This document shows positions 20,551 through 30,765 of a stretch of DNA of 64,000 bases, piece after piece (positions within the stretch are counted from its first letter, which is position 1; each line of letters opens with the position of its first letter). Made by a program: the position numbers and the translations under genes. Under the pieces are notes generated by a model. That model saw only the letters and a program-made list of their open reading frames with translations. It had not been told where the DNA came from and searched no databases. Where the stretch lies: the NCBI RefSeq assembly GCF_905475465.1, contig NW_025920860.1:868001-932000 (forward strand), in the 5' to 3' direction. Source of the DNA: Pieris napi (lineage: Eukaryota; Arthropoda; Insecta; Lepidoptera; Pieridae).

Positions 20551-21545
20551 GTTTGATTCTTATTAATTTATTTATCATTTCAAACTTATATACATTGAAA
20601 TTATTAATTATGATTGGAATATAATTTAAAGATTATAAATAATAATATTGTATTTTTTAATGCATATTTTGTAATAATTAATCTTATGATATACTTGTTT
20701 AACATGTTATTCATTATGGAAATAAAGAGGCTGTAATAATAATAATTTTCTTTACAGCTTAACCTGACAAAATTGCTAAATTGAGACTATATGAATAAAT
20801 GTTTATATCCAATTGAACATTGCCTGAAGACATCTTTTTCTATCTTGATGGAGTCCTAACTAAATAAATACTGTTATTTTAATTTTTTTTAAATGGCTTA
20901 TTATTTACACATTATAAATTTAAAAATACCTATGTTTTTTTAAACAACAAAAAGCAGAGGAGAATAATACAATTCATGAACATAGTGAGGAAAAATGTAA
21001 TTATAATAAATATCTGCTAGTAATATGGCATTCTTATTTATTGTAAAATATGATATTATATTGGGGGATTATGTTTTTGTTAGACATTAATTGAATATTA
21101 TTGAACAATGTGCAATTATTTGTAGGTACACTGAAATCTTCAATGAATCAAAGTCAATAATCTATAGTAAATTATAAACTCAATATCTACGAAGTCGGTA
21201 GTCGGAAGGGCATTGCCGTCTTGTTTCTCATCTCCGTCTATATTTTAATAATTTATTTATAATCACACTCTAAACTCAAAATACTCCAAAATATCGTAAA
21301 TATAAAAATTATATTTTTTTTCCTATATTAGCCATAGTAGATAAATCTTATTATTTTAACTTTATCAACAAGTTTTAATACAAATATTGAATTTTATAGG
21401 TTCTAAACTATTATTTGGACATTTCGATACAAAAAAGTTAAACAAAAAGTAACTTTTTTAGAATCGCTTATTCTGTCATAGTTGGAAGGCGCAACTGTCA
21501 AATTGCGGTTCAGCCGAGCGGCCATGGTACGGATTTTCATACAAA
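20551..21545. other. AT-rich region, nothing recognised
   Basis: Very AT-rich with many homopolymers. There is no ORF of note, RNA gene or element end I can support. Confidence 0.5.
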
Positions 21546-21953
21546 TTAAACGAAGGAAATCTGATAACCGCTAAGGTCACGTGGGAACATAAACTGTCTC
21601 GTTTTTTCGATGTCATGGTACGAATTAGCGATGCATCTCAGTTGTAGGTTGTCAATAGGCTCGCAATAAGAGTTCATGGTAGGCCCCCTGATCTTGACAA
21701 CTAGAACATAAAGCTCGAAGCTCTTAGGCCGGGGGATAGTGACACAAAATAGTGGGTCATTTGTACCAGTATGGCGGTTCTTCAGGGGTCTTATTATGCA
21801 ATGAAAAAAAGAAAAATGATCGCCCAATCGTGTGGGATTAATTAGGGTGTCAAACGATTTCTTCCACAAAAATTCTAGTGTTTTCTGATAGACCACAAAA
21901 AAATAAGAGGCGGCAGTGTCATGCCATACTTCTCCTGTGTGACTTACAGCCAT
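21546..21953 (-). CDS. Unidentified 135-codon ORF
   Basis: An open frame beginning MAVSHTGEVWHDTAAS and ending SGYQISFV. It is long for such AT-rich DNA and its residue composition (several Cys, Trp, Pro) is not that of a random AT-rich frame. I do not recognise a domain. There is no signal peptide, membrane span or clear splice structure. A SINE-like tail lies just to the right, so this could be part of an old repeat and not a host exon. Treat it as a weak candidate. Confidence 0.25.
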   Translation of the reverse strand: MAVSHTGEVWHDTAASYFFVVYQKTLEFLWKKSFDTLINPTRLGDHFSFFHCIIRPLKNRHTGTNDPLFCVTIPRPKSFELYVLVVKIRGPTMNSYCEPIDNLQLRCIANSYHDIEKTRQFMFPRDLSGYQISFV

Positions 21954-21977
21954 TTCGAAGGCTGATTACCTGAACAG

Positions 21978-22025
21978 GTACAATCTGCGGCCTATATGTT
22001 GTAGCGCCACTGGATTATTATTATA
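21978..22025 (+). repeat. SINE 3' tail fragment
   Basis: GTTGTAGCGCCACTG followed by an ATTATT run matches the 3' end of the SINE at 36-353, here on the plus strand. Only the tail is recognisable. Confidence 0.45.
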
Positions 22026-22672
22026 AGCAATTGATCACATAGGAATAAATCTGGTATTATTTCACATTAAGATTTTACCTTTATAACTTTCAAACTATTA
22101 TAGAAAGCAATGCCTATAAACAAATAGGGAAACTAAACTTTCCATAAACAGTTTTCCTGCGACTACCAGGAAAAACTAATGTGAAGCAAGAAACCGGATA
22201 GTACTGTGCAATGCAACGTTATTACGATAGTATTATTTAATATGTTATATAAATATTGTATTTATTGTATATGAACCATCCATTGCTCGGATTGGTTTAA
22301 ATATAGGTTATTTTCAATGTCTTCTATAAAACTAATACATCATATTGCTTAGAAGAGATTGCTTATGGCTCACTAGCCATAACACTATTAATGTGTCACA
22401 TGTCAGAACCATAATGTATGTAACTTCTATGTAAAATTCCTTTTAAGACAAATTGGCCGCCAATCGCCATGTGTGGCAGAATTGCAAACTTTAGATTGTA
22501 ATACTAACACCATAATAATTTGTACCATATTCTTGCTAATAAATTATTATTATTATATATACATGTATGTTAGAAAAAATACGAAAAATGCCATAGATAA
22601 TTTATATTATAAAAAGGTTTTGTATATTTGTAAGGATCAAATTCGAAAACTGGTAACATTTTCACAAAATCT
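22026..22672. other. No gene seen
   Basis: AT-rich. Nothing recognisable before the Harbinger-type element that starts at 22676. Confidence 0.45.
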
Positions 22673-22675
22673 TAA

Positions 22676-23331
22676 AGGTGCAAACATACTACTAAAACGC
22701 CACGCGACGCAACGTGTCGACACCCGATGTCCATCGTGCACATTACCAACACGCGACACCACGACTTAAATCCATTTCGTAGAAATTCCACACAGTATGC
22801 ATTTTCAGTAAGAAACAATTTAAGGAATATTTTGGTGGTGTAGGCGCCGTTCCGTGACAGCTTGATATAGTGAGGAAAGGTAGACAAAATTAAAAACTTG
22901 CAACTCATACAAAAGTCTTTTAATATTATATTTTAATAAAACTTTCCGCTTGTATTCATTTGTTCGACTATTTCTTCCCATGCATTATTTCTCACAGTAT
23001 GGTCGCTGTATTGGGCTAATCTTATGTCATATAGAACAGAATATTGTTTCACCAACTCAGTTAATTGTTGGTCGTTCATTTCGCCAAATAAATAAATCCA
23101 AAAATATGTAAGTATATAAATTGACATTTGTGCCAAAAACTCGAACGTTTGACGCTTGGCGTCAACAACACGACAACACGCTGATCCAAATCGATTGGAT
23201 ATTACCGCGTGTGATCACATGGCGTGTTGTATATGTGCACCTGACCATATTAAATATATGGGGATTGATAAGTACTGACATGCGTCGGATGGCGTGGTGT
23301 AGCGTCGCGTTTTAGTAGTATGTTTCCGCCT
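22676..23331. mobile_element. Short PIF/Harbinger-type DNA transposon
   Basis: A 656-bp element with imperfect terminal inverted repeats of about 30 bp (left AGGTGCAAACATACTACTAA; the right end is its complement with few changes). It is flanked by the 3-bp duplication TAA (22673-22675 and 23332-23334), typical of Harbinger. Inside is a fragment of a MADF-domain ORF, the accessory DNA-binding protein type that these elements encode. No transposase is present, so it is a deletion derivative. Confidence 0.8.
22933..23079 (-). pseudogene. MADF-domain protein fragment of the Harbinger element
   Basis: 48 codons beginning MNDQQLTELVKQYSVLYD and ending QMNTSGKFY. The start of a MADF (Myb/SANT-like) DNA-binding domain is clear, with the conserved pattern LxxLVxxYxxLYD, then the AW-EEI box (NNAWEEIVEQM). 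A full MADF domain is about 85 residues; this one stops roughly halfway. It may be a first exon or a truncated relic. I start at the Met before the domain; the frame is open further upstream. Confidence 0.6.
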
Positions 23332-23334
23332 TAA

Positions 23335-23689
23335 CTTATTACTACTTAATTGTAACTATAACGTCAAGAAATTATTTCTACCAACTCAATGAATAAAATT
23401 ATTACTAAATGTGCGACAGGCTAATTAAAACTTAAATTAGAATCTCGATTGAGTCCAACAAAAACGAAAGCTTTACAAAATCTTAAACCGTATAACAAAG
23501 TTTTGTAATATTAATCGTAACACAATTTTATACTTTTAACGGAACAAATCAATATAGATTACGCAATTAATCTGCTTAGCGGAAGCATGTTAATCGTTTT
23601 CATAATATTTTTGCGTAAATAACATTCCAATTTATCAATTAATTTGACCATATTACATATGCGGTATATCTTCGCACGGCTGGAGCTCG
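23335..23689. other. No gene seen
   Basis: AT-rich spacer between the Harbinger-type element and a LINE relic. Confidence 0.45.
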
Positions 23690-24225
23690 GGTTTTTAATT
23701 TTGATAATCATCATCAGCCTCTCTGTTTTTCTCCATTTCTGGATGTAGGTTTTTTCTCCATCTCTGCATCCACTGGGAGCCAACCGTCTTGACGATATCG
23801 TCAGTCCACTTAGTTGGAAGGCGGCCGCGCGGTCTTTTGTTTTGTCGATGGCTCCATTCAAGGAGACTCCGGGTTCATCCTGGTCTGCCACCACCGCCAC
23901 TTTGATGTCGCGACAGACTTTACGATGACGTCTCTCACGCTGGTCTTTTCAAGAATGGCCTCATTTCGTAGACGATCGCGAAGGGAAATGCCTAGCATTG
24001 CGTGATCCATCGCCCACTGCGTGACTCTCAGGCTTCCCGTCGTGCGTTGTGTGAGCGGTATGGTTTCGGCTCCATGAGTATAACCAGGCAGGATGCACTG
24101 AAAACCATTATTTTGAGTGCTATAGAGATGGGTTATCATTATCTCTCCATTTGCTCCAAAAGCTGTCCGAGAAATACGTCTTTCGACTTCAGCTTGACAC
24201 ATGCCCACGGCACATCCATAAATAT
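23690..24225 (-). pseudogene. LINE reverse-transcriptase tail relic
   Basis: The minus-strand translation resembles the distal part of a LINE RT ORF: an RR-ISRTAFGANGEI region, GAETIPLTQRTTGSLRVTQ, AMLGISLRDRLRNE, then GRLPTKWTDDIVKTVGSQW and the C-end before about 23690. It needs frame changes to be read through, and everything upstream is missing. It is a different family member from the LINE split by Copia, with higher GC. Confidence 0.7.
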
Positions 24226-24544
24226 AGCGTTACTTCACCTACCTGCTTTTTTACCTCCAACGTAAGCTCCAAGTACAAGCGTTACCCCTTTTAAATGTAA
24301 TATATATCATACACAAAACAAGTCAGAATTTTGTGAAAAAAAAACATAGTCAGAACTTTTACGAAATCAGTCTTATTTATTACCTTATAATCATAGCATT
24401 TAAATGACAATATAAAACAAGATCGTTTTTCAGTTTTGACTGAAATATTAAACTTTTAATTTTTTTTGTGACCACTGAAGGGACATACTACCACAGAATA
24501 GAACAAAAACAAAAACAATCGTTACGTTAGTCTTAAAAAGTTAT
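24226..24544. other. 3' flank of the next ORF
   Basis: AT-rich. On the minus strand an AATAAA lies near 24374-24379, about 170 bp past the stop of the 24545 ORF, and could be its polyadenylation signal. Confidence 0.35.
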
Positions 24545-25597
24545 TCATATAAACAATACAAAGTAAAAAAATGATTTTAAAAGTTTATCATCATCACTCG
24601 AATCAAAAAATGAACGGCCTTTACATTTCTTTTGTGGTGCATTTGAGTCGTCAGAGTCACTGTATTCTGGGAATGCACGGACTCTGGATTTTTTAGGTGT
24701 TACTTTTGGTGGTGTAATTGAGTTTTCCAAGTCACTTACATCAAGGGTTGGAAATAACCTGAATTTATTAGGAGTTACTGAGTCATCAGAGTGTGTATTA
24801 ATTAAATTTGGCTTTTGTGGGGTTAATGGTTGACGGGTTGGGCTTGGTGATGATTCCAATGATGGTGTATTAAACAAGGGTTCAAGCAGAGTTGGGGTTG
24901 TCGGTCCAGTGGCTGTAGAGGCTGATGTAGTGTTATTAGTAGTTGCTGGACTGGGGGTTGAAGAAGATGTAAAATTCTGTAGAAGTTGTGTTTCTATAAA
25001 ATTACACGAAATGCCCTCAACCTCTATTTGTCCAATTTCAAAATGGGTACATTCAATATGGGCTGCACATAATAAGCAGCTCAATCGTCTGCAACGTATA
25101 ATGTTAGGTGCTTTTGCACTCCGTGCAACCTGATGAATCTTGAAGGTCCCTTTAAAAGGACGAAGTTTGACGTTTGCAATTTCTTGTATATTAGATACTT
25201 CATTATCAATACGAATAATTTCAATGCCTTCACAGTTACCTTTTAAACATGAAATAAAACTATCAATGTTTGATTTATCTTGGCCATTTGTAACTGCATT
25301 ATCGCATGTCCGTTTTATGCATCCACCTACCCCATCAGTAGCACCTTTGCCATGTCCTGCCTCGCTGAAATGCCAGTTAATGATTTCTGCTTTTGAAATT
25401 TTGCTAAGATTTGCTGTTTTATTACGATACTGGGTAGTAGGCCCATCACTGAGTACATGCAGCTGCTTCAAATCTGGTGTAAGTAACTTTATTCTTTGAA
25501 TAACAGGTTTTAAATGTGCACAAATGAACACGGGATCGTGTCTTAAGTTTTCTGATACAGTGCAAAGACATGTGGTTTGTGTAAGGTTTGTTGGTGG
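24545..25597 (-). CDS. Unclassified TE-like protein with SDGP/GHGKG motifs, 5' truncated
   Basis: About 350 codons, open to the left end of a Gypsy fragment that cuts it. The N-terminal 180 residues hold a conserved-looking core: LKQLHVLSDGPTTQYRNK, then INWHFSEAGHGKGATDGVGG, IKRT and a long helix. A Cys/His cluster follows (CRRLSCLLCAAHIECTH). The C-terminal half is low-complexity Ser/Thr/Pro ending in acidic Ser-Asp runs and basic patches that could be nuclear signals. I recall similar SDG-xxQYxxK / GHGKG-xDGxGG proteins as multicopy, unnamed families in animal genomes. A DDE/RNase H-like transposase is possible but is inference. There is no intron sign. Confidence 0.55.
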   Translation of the reverse strand, partial: PPTNLTQTTCLCTVSENLRHDPVFICAHLKPVIQRIKLLTPDLKQLHVLSDGPTTQYRNKTANLSKISKAEIINWHFSEAGHGKGATDGVGGCIKRTCDNAVTNGQDKSNIDSFISCLKGNCEGIEIIRIDNEVSNIQEIANVKLRPFKGTFKIHQVARSAKAPNIIRCRRLSCLLCAAHIECTHFEIGQIEVEGISCNFIETQLLQNFTSSSTPSPATTNNTTSASTATGPTTPTLLEPLFNTPSLESSPSPTRQPLTPQKPNLINTHSDDSVTPNKFRLFPTLDVSDLENSITPPKVTPKKSRVRAFPEYSDSDDSNAPQKKCKGRSFFDSSDDDKLLKSFFYFVLFI

Positions 25598-25604
25598 CTG
25601 ATTA

Positions 25605-26797
25605 TAATTACGCAACGCTACTTTTGGCCCTCAATGAACGCAGATGTCGGCAAGTGGGCAAAAGTATGCCTACAGTGTCAGCGTGCCAAAATACAACGCC
25701 ACACAACAAGTCCATTATCAATTTTTTCACCAACCGAACGATTCGAACACGTGCACATCGATATCGTTGGTCCGCTACCTACCGCGGCCACCGGTCATCG
25801 ATACCTCGTGACAATGATCGACAGAGCGACGAGATGGCCCGAAGCATACCCATTATGCGAAATAACAGCGGAAGACGTAGCCAAAGCATTATACGAAGGT
25901 TGGATTTCCCGTTTCGGTTGCCCTGCTACAATTACAACGGACCAAGGACGCCAATTCGAAAGCAGAGTATTTGCATCTCTTTCTCGCTTACTCGGAATTG
26001 AGAAAACGCGTACAACATCATACCATGCACAGTGTAACGGTATCATCGAAAGATGGCACCGTGTCCTTAAGGCCGCATTGAAAGCAAGACTACAGACCGC
26101 AAGAAGCTGGATTAACGAGCTACCAACCGTCTTACTCGGATTACGCGCCGCTATGCGAAGTGACACCGGCGTATGCGCCGCCCAACTTACCTACGGATGC
26201 AACATACGCTTACCCGGTGATTTCTTATCAACGACCCGCGATAACGTCATTATGGACTCTGCCTACATCGATCAGCTGCGCGACGCAATACGTAACTTGC
26301 AACCAATGCCTAACCAACCACACAGCAACACAAAACCTATATTCATACACCGCGACCTGCAAACATGTGAATACGTATTCGTACGCATAGACGCCGTAAA
26401 GAAGCCATTACAAGCACCCTACGGACCCTATCGCGTGCTGAAACGAGACAGCAAGATATTCACGCTGCAGTTACCGAACCGCGAAACCAATATCTCTATT
26501 GACAGACTCAAACCCGCCTACATAATCGCCGAGCCAGATGTGCCCACTGATACAATACCGAGTACCTGCAACAAGCAAATCACATCAAGCGCGAACGAAA
26601 CACATGAACCATTAAATAGCCTGAAACATCAAAACGACAACAACCTGAAACATCAAAACGATAACAACCTGAAACATCAAAATGACAACGACCTGAAACA
26701 ACAAGACATTGGGAACAACTCAATACCTACAAAGACAACTCGCCGAGGCCGCGTTATACGCCTGCCGGTACGCTTCGCTAGAGGGGGAATCCTGTAG
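25605..26797 (+). pseudogene. pol: Gypsy integrase (5' truncated pol)
   Basis: Starts near RYFWPSMNADVGKWAKVC, the second half of the HHCC finger (CLQCQRAK). The catalytic core has Asp in HIDIVGPLP, Asp in TDQGRQFES and Glu in NGIIERWHRVLK. A C-terminal domain with the FVRIDAVKKPLQAPYGPYRV fold follows. The tail contains a 24-bp coding repeat (26621-26692, LKHQNDNN three times) and ends in a basic segment (RRGRVIRLPVRFARGGIL), with the stop codon two bases inside the LTR. The reading is intact from 25605 on, but protease and reverse transcriptase are absent. Confidence 0.88.
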
Positions 26798-27122
26798 GTG
26801 ATTGATTAACGTGTCGTATTGAAACAGTGATGTGTTCTGAGAAGAACATATCAGAATAGATACGGTCGTGTGTTCTGAAAAGAACAGTTTCATCGTGTCG
26901 TAAGACACGGTAATATGTCCTGACAAGGACAGTTGTTAAACGTTTTCGTCGTGAAACAAGAATAATATGTCCTGAAAAGGACAGTTGTTAGACGTTTAGT
27001 CGAGATACGATAATTTGTACTGAAAAGGACAGTTTTTAGCGTTATCGTAAGGCTACGATACCGAAGTGTTCTGAGAAGAACACGTTCGTACGCTTCGACG
27101 GCTGCGTGCAGAAAAAGGCCAA
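26793..27122 (+). repeat. Partial Gypsy LTR
   Basis: Starts TGTAGGTGATTGATTAAC right after the polypurine tract. At least 330 bp are present, and the end is not visible because LINE-A abuts at 27122. It carries the hairpin array listed next. Confidence 0.7.
26833..27082 (+). repeat. Array of small hairpins in the LTR
   Basis: Six copies of a 16-nt inverted repeat at 26833, 26871, 26916, 26968, 27016 and 27067. Each has a 6-bp stem and a tetraloop: TGTTCT-GAGA-AGAACA, TGTTCT-GAAA-AGAACA, TGTCCT-GACA-AGGACA, TGTCCT-GAAA-AGGACA, TGTACT-GAAA-AGGACA, TGTTCT-GAGA-AGAACA. The fourth stem position changes on both sides together (T-A to C-G), so pairing is kept in five of six. Two further hairpins lie between them: CGTGTC-GTAA-GACACG at 26894 and TATCGTA-AGGC-TACGATA at 27043. 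Six of the eight loops fit GNRA. Confidence 0.85.
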
Positions 27123-27297
27123 CTTTTTTTTTTTTTTTTTTGTGGAAGGGATCTCGCTGTTGGCCTTTAGGGTCTTGACAGCTCAGCTCGGGCTGTTTTG
27201 GCGAGCGTAGCTCGACCAGAAAGAGCGTTTTTCCCGCGACTAGCGCAAGGGCGTCTCCTGTGAGACTCGAACCTCGGCTTGGGCCGTCACGGGGTGG

Positions 27298-29202
27298 TCA
27301 ATCGCCTGAAGGGCAGGACGGAAACTCACTGGAGTGAGCGAAGTGCGAAGTGCGTGGTCCTCGCCTTCCCCGGTGAAGGCGGTTTTTAACCCTAATCTGT
27401 GTCTGAATACTTTGATTGTTATTATTGGCCGCGCGGGCGGCTTTTAATTTATTGTTTGCTACGGTAATTGGATCATCCGGATCCGTTAGTGTGTGTCGGG
27501 GCCTCCTATGACTCTTTTTTGTCGGCGGGAAGGGATAATAGTTGATGCTTTTACGCACCAAAGGGTTGGGATGGTGTTTAGCCTTGTCGAAGTGGCGTGC
27601 GGACGCCAACTTCATCCATTGGGATATGGTAGGGAGCTCCAGGTCGTGGTGGAGATCGACGTTTCTCACATAGAGGGGCGCCCCGGTCGCAACTCTCATG
27701 AATCGCATCTGAAGCGCCTGTAGCCGGTGGATAAGGGAGGGGGCACAATGCGCAAATACTACGCTAGCGTAAGTCATGCACGGTCGGATGCAGGCCTTGT
27801 ACAATGTCACCTTGTGTCTAAGGGACATGTTACTCCTTTTGTTTAGGAGGAAATGGAGGCGAGAGAGGACGAGAGAGGCCTTCTTTCGAATGGCGGCTAC
27901 ATGCTTACGGAAAGACATGTCGCTATCGAGCGTTACTCCAAGATATTTGACGGATTTTTGCCACGGGATGGCTTGCCCGTATAGGGTTACCTCTTTTTTG
28001 AGGCGGAATTTTTCCCGAGAAAGAGCGTTCGCACCGGGGTTACCCCTGGCAAAGAGAACTACGACGCTTTTCTCGGGATTTATTTGGAAGCCCCATTTCC
28101 GAAACCATTCGCCTAGCGACGTGGTAGCGGTCTGGAGTCTGTCCACGATGACACCTCTGTCTTTGTGAGTGGTATAGAGAGCGGTGTCATCGGCATAGAG
28201 GGCTAGTTCCACGTTAGGAGCCATAGGAATGTCGCCTGTAAACAGCGTGAAAAGAAGGGGCGAGAGGACCGAGCCTTGAGGGACTCCGGCCATGATGGGT
28301 CTAGGGGACGATAACGTCCCTTCGACACGATAGCGCATAGAGCGGTCGGACAAGAAGTCGTGTACTATACGCACGAGTCTTAATGGCACTTGAAGGTGGT
28401 AGAGCTTGTAAACCAAGCCGTTGTGCCAGACCTTGTCGAAAGCCTTCGCTATGTCTAAGAAGAGCGCACCCGTGGCTCTCGGTCTCCTGGTGCTGTTATT
28501 CAGCCCGGAAAGGATGTGCTCCGTGATTCTGTGGACTTGGTGGACGCACGAGTGGCCTGGTCTAAAGCCAAACTGCTCATCGGGAATGAGCCCCTTTTCT
28601 AGGGCAAAGTCTAGGAGGCGCTTTTTAACTACCTTCTCGAATAGCTTGCTTAGCGTGTTGAGAAGGCTGATAGGGCGGTAACTGGTGGGATTGTTACGGG
28701 GCTTGCCTGGTTTGTGAATACCAATTACAATGGCCTCTTTCCACTGCGCCGGGAAGGTGCAGTTTTCGAGAAGGCAATTGAATATGGCCACTAGTAAGCA
28801 TATCAGATGCCGAGCCTACTGAGGGCTCGCCCATTAGGGTTTTGTTTTGAACTATTCCAGTCCCCGTGCTTGCTATTCAGGTCCCCGGCCAGTAAGACCG
28901 AGGGGCCCAGTGCAGACAGGCTGATGACCGGTCATAGCCACGCGTAACACAGAGCACTCTATGTTGGTTAGGGAGGGCGGGTCTAGCGGTGAGCAGTGAA
29001 GCGCACGTCTATAATAAATGAGCGTACCGCCTTTCGCCGTGGGTCGGTCGTTTCGCACCGCGACGTAGTTCGCGAATCTAGGTGCGTGAACGCTGGGCTT
29101 TAGGAACGTTTCCTGTACTAGGAAAATATCAATTGGGTGACGAACGAGGAAATCCCGAACTAAATCTGACTGTGGCTTGAAACCGTTTGCGTTGAAAGTC
29201 AC
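27298..29202 (-). pseudogene. LINE-A ORF2 (endonuclease and reverse transcriptase), internally deleted
   Basis: The endonuclease start is seen on the minus strand from 29202 (TFNANGFKPQ, FLVQETFL). Around 28870-28900 the reading shifts frame: the expected GDLNSKHGDWNS box is present but in another phase. The middle is then missing, and the ORF resumes at 28791 within the RT fingers (HKPGKPRNNPTSYRPISLL). The RT palm has ALFLDIAKAFDKVWH and the YADD box in LALYADDTALY. The thumb and a C-terminal basic region follow to 27298. Endonuclease C-end and RT N-end, several hundred bp, are lost. Jockey-clade identity is from these motifs and the separate CCHC ORF1. Confidence 0.88.
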
Positions 29203-29255
29203 TACGGACAGTGATCGAGCCTTGACCCTCTAGGTCCACGTCTACGTGGTCGTAG

Positions 29256-30234
29256 CTATTGCGGTGTGTTAGAATCTACGAATTGCCGCACGGATTTAAG
29301 GAGCAGGGCGTGCTCGGTTATTACCTCCACCTTGGTGGACGCGCTTTTAGCGGACTCAAATGCTTCCGCGAATGCGACGAGTGCGTCTAAGTCTATAGCG
29401 CCTATTACGCTAAACGCAAGATTAAAGGCGTCGCGGACGTTGCCTGATTCCTCAGATGCCTTCACGGGAGGGCTGAGGGCTTTGGTGGGAGGGCTCGCAT
29501 TTAATGTGGGCCTCTCTTTTAGGATGGAGGTTGGCGCAGGGACCTGGGAAGGCGCTGCGGTTGCCGGTTTAGATGGCAGAGGCGGGAAGGCTTCTGTCGT
29601 GAGTTGGGGAGGGCCCTCCGTAGCGGGGAGCTTGGCCCAGGGACTAAATTCGGGAGGCGGGGCCGGTATGTAAGTGGGCTTTGCTCCCATGCCACGACGG
29701 GCCGCATCGCGTCCCACCATGCGCCTAGCCGACGGCTTTTGCGCCTTGGGGGCTCTAGGGCAACCGCGATAATTCGCAGGGTGCCCATGTTGCCCGCAAA
29801 GCACACATGCCGACGGCTCAGCGCACGGGAGTGTCCGCTTACAGTCCGAGGTGCCATGGTCGCCTAAACACTTGACGCACCGCACCCTCGCAAAGCAGTT
29901 TCGGGCTGCGTGCCCGTAGAGTTGACAGCGATGACACTGCCGTGTAAAAGAGTGTTTGAGGGGAGTTTCAACCCTCAACCCCGAGAACTTACAGCACTCC
30001 CGAAGGTTAAAAATCTTTTTCCCGCTCGGAGTAGGGTCTAAGACTACAAGTACCATATCGTACTCTTCTTTGGTGGTGCGGTTTAGCATACGGAATACAT
30101 CCCTTACGGGGTATCCCTGCTCGGTCAAATCTATTTGGACGACCCCGGAGTCTATTTCCTTCGGGATGCCCTTGATAACTACCCTTAGGACGCGCTCCTC
30201 GGGCAAGGGGAAAGTGTGACCTCCGATTCCTTCG
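29256..30234 (-). pseudogene. LINE-A ORF1, C-terminal part (CCHC gag-like)
   Basis: Encodes the nucleic-acid-binding ORF1p part: an RRM-like PRE_C2HC segment (EERVLRVVIKGIPKEID), then three CCHC knuckles (CHRCQLYGHAARNC, CVKCLGDHGTSDC, CVLCGQHGHPANYRGC), then a Pro/Ala-rich region and a short helical end. The frame runs without break to the ERV-2 insertion at 30238 and continues in phase at 38878 on the other side, showing that ERV-2 landed inside this ORF. Confidence 0.88.
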
Positions 30235-30238
30235 GAAC

Positions 30239-30449
30239 TGTTATACCCTTAATATGTAGGAGTAATGGCTGACCTCTTGATTATCTAAATATGCCAAGTA
30301 ATCGAAAGGAAAGCATATAAGCATAGCAAGCGGGAGCAGGGTCAGTCTTTATTCGGTATCCATTAAGGTTACACCTCTGTATTCTATTACTAAATCTAAA
30401 TAAAATCATTTTGTTTTTTAAAAAGGTTATTTTAAGAACCCATATAACA
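30239..30449 (+). repeat. ERV-2 5' LTR
   Basis: 211 bp, TGTTATACCC to CATATAACA. It holds a TATA-like GCATATAAGC and an AATAAA near its 3' part. Identical by reading to 38664-38874. Confidence 0.93.
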
Positions 30450-30454
30450 TTAAA

Positions 30455-30472
30455 TGGTGGCAGCGGTGGGAT
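30455..30472 (+). promoter_or_regulatory. Primer-binding site, tRNA-Leu type
   Basis: TGGTGGCAGCGGTGGGAT lies 5 nt after the LTR and is complementary to a typical animal tRNA-Leu 3' end plus CCA. This differs from the tRNA-Ser type of ERV-1. Confidence 0.78.
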
Positions 30473-30620
30473 ACGAAAATCCCCTACCCGAATACGACTC
30501 CGAAGTTCCGTATATAATTATCTCGTGTGTGTTTCAAGTGGTAATTAAACAATAGTTTTATTTGGCCTGTTAAGTGAGTGTAGTAAAGTGTTACAAGTTA
30601 TATATATCTCCAGTGAAGTT

Positions 30621-30661
30621 ATGCTCTTCAAGGTTACTGCGATCATCGTTGCGCTGTAAGT
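30621..30661 (+). promoter_or_regulatory. Leader mini-ORF and env splice donor
   Basis: ATG at 30621 opens a 12-codon, strongly hydrophobic mini-ORF that stops at TAA 30657-30659, inside the donor GTAAGT (30656-30661). If the exon ending at 30655 joins the acceptor (AG 36845-36846, exon from 36847), the same codons run in frame into env and would supply its missing signal peptide. In unspliced RNA the mini-ORF would act as an upstream ORF before gag. Confidence 0.75.
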
Positions 30662-30765
30662 CCCAAACACTTATCAGAGCTCAGAGTTAGGTAGTCTAAG
30701 AGACAGTGTATTCTTTTCATTTGTGACTCGTTCATTTTTCTATATCTTATTTTGTGTAAAAATAT

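Larger units (their letters stand above)
25605..27122 (+). mobile_element. Gypsy element 3' fragment
   Basis: Begins abruptly within the integrase zinc-finger region and includes the rest of integrase, a polypurine tract (AGAGGGGGAA at 26780-26789) and a partial LTR starting TGTAGG at 26793. Its 5' two thirds are gone at the junction with the minus-strand ORF. On the right it stops at 27122, where the poly-A tail of LINE-A (as T) begins. There is no env after integrase, unlike the two other Gypsy elements here. Confidence 0.85.
27124..30238 (-). mobile_element. LINE-A (Jockey-like), 3' segment
   Basis: Minus-strand non-LTR retrotransposon: poly-A tail (as T, 27124-27141), 3' UTR, ORF2 remnant and most of ORF1. 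It is interrupted at 30238 by ERV-2. The remaining pieces are 38879-39062 and 42516-43694. GC is clearly higher than in the neighbouring DNA. Removing the two insertions leaves about 4.5 kb, short for a Jockey element because of an ORF2 deletion. Confidence 0.9.

Noticed and set aside
26833..27082. Hairpins as glucocorticoid-type hormone response elements
   Set aside because: The half-sites are in the opposite order (TGTTCT first), with a 4-nt centre and not a 3-nt one. STAT-like TTCNNNGAA fits only the first and last copies.
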